From an uncultured Elusimicrobiales bacterium (GTDB taxonomy: Bacteria > Elusimicrobiota > Elusimicrobia > Elusimicrobiales > Elusimicrobiaceae): 64,000 bases of DNA. This document shows, piece by piece, positions 58,377 to 64,000 of the stretch (its first letter is position 1; each line of letters starts with the position of its first letter). The stretch is from NCBI GenBank assembly GCA_944324115.1, contig CALUVB010000001.1, forward strand, positions 124,001-188,000, given 5' to 3'. The translations under genes and the position numbers were made by a program. Under the pieces are notes generated by a model. It worked only from the letters and a program-made list of their open reading frames with translations. It was not told the DNA's origin and did no database searches.

Positions 58377-59506
58377 GGTTCCACGTCCGTTTTGAAGTTT
58401 TTTACCGCCAAAAATATCATGGCCAGCGCAAAGCATGTAATAGCCGCCATCGGTATCGCCAGGGTGCCCCAACCCGCTTCACTTAAAAAGACGCTGCGGC
58501 TGATGCTTAAAAACCAGCGCTGCGGAAATAAAACGGTCACCGCTCGGAAAAAGAGCGGCATGTTTTCTATGGGAAAAATAAAACCGGAAAAGATGAATGA
58601 AGGCAGTAAGCCGACGGCAAACCCAAATTGGATAGCCGCCTGCTGTTGGCGCGTCAATACGGAGATTAACAGTCCTAAAGCGGCCGCTCCAGTTATGTAA
58701 ATGGCGCAAGCTGCCAAATATAAGAAAAAATTGCCTAAAAATGGAATTTGAAAGACCAACAAGGCCAGTACAAATACCACCATTACATCAAAAAATGTCA
58801 GCGCAAGATAAGGCAATAGTTTGCCCAGTACAATTTCCAACGGGGAAGCCGGAGTGGAAAGCAATAGCTCCATGGAGCCGTTTTCCCATTCTTTAGCCAC
58901 TGTCAGAGCCGTTAGAATAATGGCTAAAAACCCGATAATAATTGTGCTTAAAGCCGGCACAATAAACCAGCGGCTGTTAAGCTCCGGATTAAATAAAAAA
59001 CGTGTCCGCAGCGCATTGGCCGAGGGGGTAGCCTCTGCCTGCTGTGAGGAAAAAAGGGCTTGCACTGCTTGTACAACGCCTTGCATGTAATTGCTTAAAA
59101 TAGCGGCTTGGGCATTATCGCTTCCATCTACCAACAGTTGTAATTTGGCGGGGCGTTCGGGCGCAGCGCGTACTATATTTTTGGCAAAGTCTGTGTCAAT
59201 AATCAGTAAAGATTTGGTATCGTTTTGAAAAACTTTTTTTTCAGCTTCTGCCGGGGTGTGTATGAGGCTGACATCAAAGTAGCCGCAGGAATCCGCCGCC
59301 TGTATCAGGCGGCGCGAGTAAGAAGATTGATCGTTATCTCGCACTAAAAGAGGCATATGTTTGTAATCTAAGTCAATTACAAATCCGAAGAAACCGACAA
59401 ACACCAACGGCAGTATCAAAGAGACTGCCAGCGTAAACGGATCGCGCCGGATATGTTTGGCTTCTTTTGCTGCAATAGAGAATACGCGCCGGATAAATAA
59501 ATTCAT
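58373..59506 (-). CDS. ABC-2 transporter permease (YbhS-like)
   Basis: The 377-residue paralogue of the preceding permease contains RRDPFTLAVSLILPLVFVGFFGF, a periplasmic domain, and TVAKEWENGSMELLLSTPAS before the C-terminal helices. The two permeases share architecture but not close sequence, consistent with a heterodimer. The ATG lies 31 nt after the upstream ATPase gene. It exports drugs or cations as part of a tripartite system with the HlyD- and TolC-like proteins of this operon. Confidence 0.92.
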   Translation of the reverse strand: MNLFIRRVFSIAAKEAKHIRRDPFTLAVSLILPLVFVGFFGFVIDLDYKHMPLLVRDNDQSSYSRRLIQAADSCGYFDVSLIHTPAEAEKKVFQNDTKSLLIIDTDFAKNIVRAAPERPAKLQLLVDGSDNAQAAILSNYMQGVVQAVQALFSSQQAEATPSANALRTRFLFNPELNSRWFIVPALSTIIIGFLAIILTALTVAKEWENGSMELLLSTPASPLEIVLGKLLPYLALTFFDVMVVFVLALLVFQIPFLGNFFLYLAACAIYITGAAALGLLISVLTRQQQAAIQFGFAVGLLPSFIFSGFIFPIENMPLFFRAVTVLFPQRWFLSISRSVFLSEAGWGTLAIPMAAITCFALAMIFLAVKNFKTDVEP

Positions 59507-59537
59507 AAGCGCCCCCGGCGGAAAATTTGGGAACCTA

Positions 59538-60467
59538 TCATGGCGTGCCTCCTGCGCCGGATACGGCCTTTAGAAAAACGTCTTCTAACGTGGGGGGGAC
59601 AGTCTGTACGGAGAAGATATTGTTTTTTCCCCGGGCAAATGCGTCAAAAGCGTTTTCATCATGAACTCTTACGCGCAGTTTGTCGGCAAAAGCCGAAGGC
59701 TGCCCCAAGCCTAGGCGCTGTATTTCCGCTGCAATTTGTTGTTGACGAGGCTGCCGGAAGGATAACTCTTTGATGCCTTTTGGAAAGTAGCTGTTTTTAA
59801 GACTTGCAGGAGTATCCAGGGCTACCATTTTGCCTTTTTCCATAAGAGCAATTCGGCCGCAGTTTTCCGCCTCGTCCATATAATGCGTCGTGACAAATAC
59901 TGTTTTCCCGCGTTGTGCCAAACGTTGTATCAAACGCCAAAATGTTTGCCGCATTTGGGGGGAAGTGCCGGCGGTCGGTTCGTCTAAAAATACCAGTTCC
60001 GGATCATGTAAAATAGCCGCCGCCAGCGCAATAATTTGTTTGTCTCCTCCGGATAAATCTTTTACCGGACCGGGTGGTATTTTTTGCATACCGATGAAAT
60101 CAAAAAGCAATTGGCTGCGTTGGGCGATGCGTTCTTTGGACATATTGTACAGGCTGCCTGCGAAGTTTATATTTTCGCGCACGGTTAAATCCGGATAAAG
60201 CGTAAATTTTTGGGACATGTAGCCAATATATGGTTTCAGCACGGCAGTTGCGGCGGCGACGTCTTTTCCAGCAACAAATACTTGCCCGGAAGTGGCGTTT
60301 AAAATGCCGCATAAGGTGCGTATGGTGGTGGTTTTGCCTGCCCCGTTAGCCCCTAAGAACCCAAAAATTTCTCCGCGCATCACCCCAAAGGAGATGTCGT
60401 TAACTGCCTTGAAATCTCCAAAAGCCACCACCAAATGTTCTACGCGTATTATTTCATCTGACGGCAT
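59538..60467 (-). CDS. ABC transporter ATP-binding protein (second half of YbhF)
   Basis: The product is 309 residues from ATG 60467 (AGAGGGAATA upstream, 1 nt after the previous stop). It shows Walker A GANGAGKTT, signature DLSGGDKQI, Walker B LVFLDEPTAGTSP and the H-loop THYMDEAE. The signature is LSGGD rather than LSGGQ. E. coli YbhF carries two ATPase domains in one chain; here they are two genes, this being the second domain. Confidence 0.94.
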   Translation of the reverse strand: MPSDEIIRVEHLVVAFGDFKAVNDISFGVMRGEIFGFLGANGAGKTTTIRTLCGILNATSGQVFVAGKDVAAATAVLKPYIGYMSQKFTLYPDLTVRENINFAGSLYNMSKERIAQRSQLLFDFIGMQKIPPGPVKDLSGGDKQIIALAAAILHDPELVFLDEPTAGTSPQMRQTFWRLIQRLAQRGKTVFVTTHYMDEAENCGRIALMEKGKMVALDTPASLKNSYFPKGIKELSFRQPRQQQIAAEIQRLGLGQPSAFADKLRVRVHDENAFDAFARGKNNIFSVQTVPPTLEDVFLKAVSGAGGTP

Positions 60468-60468
60468 A

Positions 60469-61185
60469 TTATTCCCTCTGTAAAAAGATATCGGCAAAAT
60501 TGCTGACATGGTAGTGTTCCATGAGCTGTTGGGGGGCATCGGCAGCCAGCAACACGCCGTCTTGTAATACATGCACTTTGGCGCAGCGCAGCGCTTCATC
60601 TATATAGGAGGTGCTTAAAATGACGGTCATTTCTTTCCCGGAAAAGCCATAGACGATATCCCATAACTCCTGCCGGCTGATGGGATCTACCCCCACGGTA
60701 GGCTCATCTAAAAGCAGCAGGGAGGGGCGGTTGAGCAATACACACATAAGCCCCAGTTTTTTATACATACCTCCAGAGAGCTTGCCTGCCGGCCGATCGA
60801 CAAAAGGAGCCATGCCCGTAGATTCTAAAAGCTGTTTTGCCCGTTGTTCAAAGGGGGCGGCGGGCAGTCCGTACAAATCGCGGAAGAACTCCAAATGTTC
60901 CCGACAGCTTAAATCCGGGTACAGACTGGGCTCCTGCGGAAAGTACCCAATATACGCTTTTACCTCAGCGGCGGAATAGCTTTTGCCGGCCTGCGTGTAA
61001 GTCAGTTGGCCGTTGTCGGGACGCAATAAACCGGCCAGCAGACGCAGCAGGGTCGTTTTGCCTGCGCCGTTGGGGCCTATAATACCGTGCACGCGCCCCG
61101 CTTCAAAGCAGGTGCTGACGGATTGGAGCGCTTGGGCGCGGCCCATTTTTTTGCTGATTTGTTGCACGGCAGCCTGCATCGCCAT
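60469..61185 (-). CDS. ABC transporter ATP-binding protein (first half of YbhF)
   Basis: The 238-residue protein has Walker A GPNGAGKTT, signature KLSGGMYKKLG, Walker B LLLLDEPTVGVDP and switch STSYIDEAL, where the usual H-loop histidine is replaced by Tyr/Ser-type sequence. The changed signature (LSGGM) and H-loop suggest a degenerate ATPase site paired with the other subunit's consensus-like site. AGGAG lies 8 nt before the ATG. Confidence 0.93.
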   Translation of the reverse strand: MAMQAAVQQISKKMGRAQALQSVSTCFEAGRVHGIIGPNGAGKTTLLRLLAGLLRPDNGQLTYTQAGKSYSAAEVKAYIGYFPQEPSLYPDLSCREHLEFFRDLYGLPAAPFEQRAKQLLESTGMAPFVDRPAGKLSGGMYKKLGLMCVLLNRPSLLLLDEPTVGVDPISRQELWDIVYGFSGKEMTVILSTSYIDEALRCAKVHVLQDGVLLAADAPQQLMEHYHVSNFADIFLQRE

Positions 61186-61193
61186 AAAAACTC

Positions 61194-61919
61194 CTATTCT
61201 TCAAATTCCGTTTCCAGCGTCATGCCCGGTTTTAACGTAAAATTAGCGTCGTTTACGAAACGGGTTTTTACTCCATAAACTAACCGCGTGCGTTCGTGGC
61301 GCGTCTGTACGTTTTTAGGGGTAAACTCCGCTTCATCGTTAATGGAGAGTATTTTGCCTTCAAAATGCTGTTTTGTCTCCGGAAGATAGCCGCTTACTTT
61401 TTGACCGACAGACAAGTGCGCCAGCTCATCATGCGGTACATAAATCCATACATCTAGTTCTTTTAAATCTGCCACAGTGGCCAATTTGCGTCCAGCAGCA
61501 ATAAATTCACCCGGCTCATAAAATTTATACAGCACTTTGCCATTGATGGGGCTTTTTATTTCACACCAGCTTTGTGCTAGGGCGGCTTGGTCAAACTGAT
61601 GCTTTTTTAAGTCGTAATTTTCGCGCGAACCGGCAGTAGTTTCCAACAGTTGGGCGGCCCGTTTATATTCCGTTTCCGCTATTTTGGCTTTTAAGTCGGT
61701 GTCGGCGCATTCTAAGCGTGCCAGCGTTTGCCCTTGGGAGACGGGGCTTCCTTCTTCTATAAATACCTCAGCCAATGTGTCACTGAGGCGGGCGGGCACG
61801 CCTATTTCCACCGCTTCAATAACTCCACTGTAATGAAAGGGGGTCTTGCGGAAAAAGGCCAGTGCGGCTAATACCAGCACAGCTAAAATAATGAGGGAAA
61901 TCAAAATCGTTTTTTTCAT
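61194..61919 (-). CDS. HlyD-family periplasmic adaptor (YbhG-like)
   Basis: The 241-residue membrane-fusion protein has one N-terminal membrane helix, a lipoyl half (VEIGVPARLSDTLAEVFIEEGSPVSQGQTLARL), a short coiled-coil hairpin (about 75-110), the second lipoyl half (IKSPINGKVLYKFYEPGEFIAAG) and a beta-barrel. It links the inner-membrane ABC pump to the TolC-like channel. The ATG overlaps the TolC gene stop by 4 nt. Confidence 0.94.
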   Translation of the reverse strand: MKKTILISLIILAVLVLAALAFFRKTPFHYSGVIEAVEIGVPARLSDTLAEVFIEEGSPVSQGQTLARLECADTDLKAKIAETEYKRAAQLLETTAGSRENYDLKKHQFDQAALAQSWCEIKSPINGKVLYKFYEPGEFIAAGRKLATVADLKELDVWIYVPHDELAHLSVGQKVSGYLPETKQHFEGKILSINDEAEFTPKNVQTRHERTRLVYGVKTRFVNDANFTLKPGMTLETEFEE

Positions 61920-63274
61920 AAATTCTCCTTGCCTAAGCTATCCATAACAGCCAACTGGCTTAACTGTCTGTTTTGCAGGCCGGCTAAAGCCAGCTGGCTG
62001 TGAAGTAAGTCTAAATTGGCACGGTCCACATCAAAGAAAGTAGCCGCCCCCGCTTGATACGCTTGATAAGTCAATTGGGCTGTTTTTTGGGCGTCAGTAA
62101 TCATTTGGCGGATAAACTGTTCTTCTATGCCAAGAGCATACAATCCGTCTTTGGCGCAATAAAATAATTTTTCCAGTGTTTGTGCCGCGTCAAGCTTTTC
62201 ATATTCTGCAGCGCGTGCGGCGTGTTGTTGTGCTTCCGCCTGGCGGCGGCTGCGGCCCGCTTCAAACAGCGGCAAGGACAGCGCTGCCGCTGCTTTGCCC
62301 ACAAAAATATGTTCTTTGATTGGGCCGTTGGGATATTCAAAATAGGCCCCTCCTGCTAAAGAAACCCGGGGATAGAGCGTTGCTTGGTAACTTTGGGAAA
62401 GGTAGTGATAATACTGCGCCATATCTTCTAAAGCGGCCAAGCGGGGTGAATTTTCATCAAAAGAAAACTGGGCATAGGGCGCAAAATTCTGCAAAGTTTG
62501 GCTTAGAGAGTCTACGGAAATAAAAGCAGATATTTCTCCTTCTGTTTGGCTATGGGCCAAGCGTATATCCAAGGGATAACGCGGAGAAATGCCGTAATCA
62601 GTACCAGTCAGACGGAACAGCTCTCTGAGGTGCGCCCCCAGCGCGCCGCGTGCGGCAGCCATATCGGCTTGTGCTTGGGAGAACTGTTTGTTGGCCATAT
62701 AAACGTCTAAACGGCTTTTGGCGCCGGCTTTAAAAGAAGATTCAATATCTGCCAGCTGTTTGCGGGCTACCCCCAGTTGTCCGTTTAAAAAATAGAGGGT
62801 TTCCAAATCATTTTGCACGGTAAAATAGGCTTGGCGCACTTGCAGCAGAATTTGTTTGCGGGCAAAATTCAGTTCTTCCTCTTTTGCTTGGGCCGCGGAG
62901 CGTGCACTGCGGCTTTGACCGCTGCGGGCTCCGGCGTCAAAGAGTACATAATTGGCAGTGGGACCTACGGAATATCCCCAGTTATCGCCAAATTCCATGC
63001 GCTGATTGCCCAACGTCAGTGAAGGTACTTCCGATATCCAGGAGCCCTGTGCATCTAATGAAAGCGTGGGATAAAACACGCTGCGTGCGGCTTGGTAAGT
63101 GCTGCGTGCGGCGTCAACTTGCGCTTGGAGCTGTTTTAACTGGGCGGAAGAGGCCAGGGCGTCTGTTTCGCATTGATGCAACGATAAGTGAACTGTTTCC
63201 TGTGCGGCAATGGCTTGGAAACAGAAACAGCACAACATACACACGGCCCCCACTAAAGAAAAAATATTTTTCAT
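61916..63274 (-). CDS. TolC-like outer-membrane efflux protein
   Basis: The 452-residue protein has a signal peptide (MKNIFSLVGAVCMLCCFCFQAIAA) and two OEP repeats with long helical hairpins (about 50-215 and 260-445), typical of TolC (RKQILLQVRQAYFTVQNDLE; AQLTYQAYQAGAATFFDVDRA). It forms the outer-membrane duct of the exporter. ATGA overlaps on both sides couple it to tetR and hlyD. E. coli ybhGFSR lacks a dedicated TolC, so this operon is self-contained. Confidence 0.95.
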   Translation of the reverse strand: MKNIFSLVGAVCMLCCFCFQAIAAQETVHLSLHQCETDALASSAQLKQLQAQVDAARSTYQAARSVFYPTLSLDAQGSWISEVPSLTLGNQRMEFGDNWGYSVGPTANYVLFDAGARSGQSRSARSAAQAKEEELNFARKQILLQVRQAYFTVQNDLETLYFLNGQLGVARKQLADIESSFKAGAKSRLDVYMANKQFSQAQADMAAARGALGAHLRELFRLTGTDYGISPRYPLDIRLAHSQTEGEISAFISVDSLSQTLQNFAPYAQFSFDENSPRLAALEDMAQYYHYLSQSYQATLYPRVSLAGGAYFEYPNGPIKEHIFVGKAAAALSLPLFEAGRSRRQAEAQQHAARAAEYEKLDAAQTLEKLFYCAKDGLYALGIEEQFIRQMITDAQKTAQLTYQAYQAGAATFFDVDRANLDLLHSQLALAGLQNRQLSQLAVMDSLGKENL

Positions 63275-63906
63275 ACTTCCTCCTCAAAAGCGGCTTGAAG
63301 CAGCAGGCTGATGCGCTTGTCTGTATTTTCTTCTGCCAAGACGGAAGCAATGGCTTTCTGTGCGGCGGGAGGCAATAAATTACGCCCCAACCGTTCCAGT
63401 GTGCCGGAAAAAAGTTGCGGCAAGGCCACCGGCAACACCAGCGTAACTGCCAAACTGCCAATAGGCATGGCGGCGGCCTGCGCCGTCAGCCGGGCCCGGC
63501 GCAGCTGCTGCAACAATAAAGATACATGTTCCGTAAAATGCTGTACAATAAACTGCAGCGTATGTTTATCTCCACCCAAAATATCAGCTGCCAAAGCGGA
63601 GAGCAATACCTGGTTTTTGCATACAAAGACGTGAACGGATTTTAAAATATGCTCGGTATTCTTTCGTGCGGAAAGCCGGGGGGAGATTTCTATAGTGATA
63701 TCTTGTATCATTTGGTTATAAATGGCCCGCAGCACTTCTTGGTCAAAACGTTCTTTTGTTTTGAAATAATAATGAAACATTCCTAAATTTACTTTGCTTT
63801 TGGCGCACAACTCCCGTACACTAAAGCCCGAAAGCCCTTTTTTGCGCGCCAAAGCCATGCCGCAAGCCAGCAGTTTTTTATCGGTATGCAGAGAAAGACG
63901 CCCCAT
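63271..63906 (-). CDS. TetR-family repressor of the efflux operon (CecR-like)
   Basis: The product is 211 residues from ATG 63906 (GAGGAG upstream). The N-terminal TetR helix-turn-helix contains GLSGFSVRELCAKSKVNLGMFHYYFKTKE. The ligand-binding C-terminal domain resembles the CecR/YbiH group. It is the first gene of the operon and is preceded by a consensus promoter overlapped by two 18-bp palindromes, so it almost certainly represses itself and the downstream transport genes until an exported compound binds. Confidence 0.93.
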   Translation of the reverse strand: MGRLSLHTDKKLLACGMALARKKGLSGFSVRELCAKSKVNLGMFHYYFKTKERFDQEVLRAIYNQMIQDITIEISPRLSARKNTEHILKSVHVFVCKNQVLLSALAADILGGDKHTLQFIVQHFTEHVSLLLQQLRRARLTAQAAAMPIGSLAVTLVLPVALPQLFSGTLERLGRNLLPPAAQKAIASVLAEENTDKRISLLLQAAFEEEV

Positions 63907-63924
63907 AAATAACTCCTCGTTTTT

Positions 63925-63942
63925 ATTATACGCCTGTATAAT
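63925..63942. promoter_or_regulatory. TetR operator, promoter-proximal
   Basis: ATTATACGCCTGTATAAT has arms ATTATAC/GTATAAT and a 4-bp centre. It lies between the -10 box and the ribosome-binding site. Confidence 0.85.
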
Positions 63943-63943
63943 T

Positions 63944-63961
63944 ATTATACGCATGTATAAT
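63944..63961. promoter_or_regulatory. TetR operator, over the -10 box and spacer
   Basis: ATTATACGCATGTATAAT is the same palindrome as at 63925, differing at one central base. The two sites start 19 bp apart, so bound dimers would lie on nearly the same DNA face. Confidence 0.85.
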
Positions 63962-63971
63962 TTTTTGTCAA
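63944..63971 (-). promoter_or_regulatory. Consensus promoter of the tetR efflux operon
   Basis: TTGACA (63971-63966), a 16-bp spacer and TATAAT (63949-63944). The -10 box and spacer coincide with an operator. Confidence 0.9.
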
Positions 63972-64000
63972 GTGTTTTTATGGTTAAAAGATAGGAACCG

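Overview
The window looks like a chromosomal segment of a diderm bacterium, probably of the phylum Elusimicrobiota (Elusimicrobium-like, gut type). That assignment is an inference. It rests on a short type IV pilin-like protein with a KG/FTLIELLVVVLIIG leader of the Elusimicrobium style, several secreted or cytosolic ankyrin proteins, a bacterial SWIB protein, an outer-membrane barrel, a TolC-like channel and a lipoprotein. It was not checked against any database. Most of the DNA is dense, operonic, housekeeping chromosome; no CRISPR array, insertion sequence or prophage was seen.

Layout. 1-8 kb (+): the tail of an ankyrin gene, then ileS-lspA-TPR lipoprotein-degenerate P1B-type ATPase-queF-membrane protein. 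8-10 kb (-): HU, gpsA, plsY. 10-14 kb: secreted trypsin-like protease, hflX, pilin and miaA in alternating orientations. 13.9-15 kb: a gene-poor stretch with a strongly folded RNA candidate and a small ORF. 15-28 kb (-): PilZ, miaB, pgi, rpiB, gmhA and a complete MoxR/Bat (von Willebrand A) operon. 28-32.6 kb (-): fmt-PASTA-rpe-rpsP-khpA-trmD-rplS, without rimM. 32.7-36.5 kb: ankyrin proteins, a MATE exporter and a pseudogene. 36.6-45.7 kb: tRNA-Ser, hydrolase, nucleotidyltransferase, the DUF2157/DUF4401/GDYXXLXY trio, Mrp, aminotransferase, pckA, SWIB and a Sel1-like protein. 45.9-50.2 kb: NhaC antiporter with a folded leader, a membrane protein, two tRNA-Arg and an outer-membrane protein. 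50.3-53.4 kb (-): the most unusual locus. 53.5-57 kb: an MFS/acyltransferase/acyl-ligase fusion. 57-64 kb (-): a TetR-controlled efflux operon resembling cecR-ybhGFSR plus tolC.

The locus at 50.3-53.4 kb encodes a WYL-domain regulator, followed by a consensus TTGACA-17-TATAAT promoter. The promoter is flanked by two copies of a GACAT-N4-ATGTC palindrome, and a third, imperfect copy lies over the regulator's own promoter. The operon's roughly 358-nt leader carries a SAM-I-like riboswitch core with a terminator and a plausible antiterminator, then a second hairpin that buries the ribosome-binding site of a 48-residue protein. Next comes a ClpX-like AAA+ unfoldase. It has a GYTG pore loop and a VGF loop where ClpX has its ClpP-docking IGF, but its N-terminal domain replaces the zinc finger. 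The last gene is homologous to that N-terminal domain and is interrupted by an in-frame TAA. A SAM-responsive, WYL-controlled ClpX-like operon is not something I recognise.

A second genome-level signal is that at least seven genes on both strands (plsY, miaA, a nucleotidyltransferase, DUF2157, the WYL regulator, nhaC and a Sel1-like gene) have a -10 hexamer exactly 6 nt before the ATG and no Shine-Dalgarno sequence. This implies routine leaderless mRNAs. hflX and the MATE gene are similar with 7 nt.
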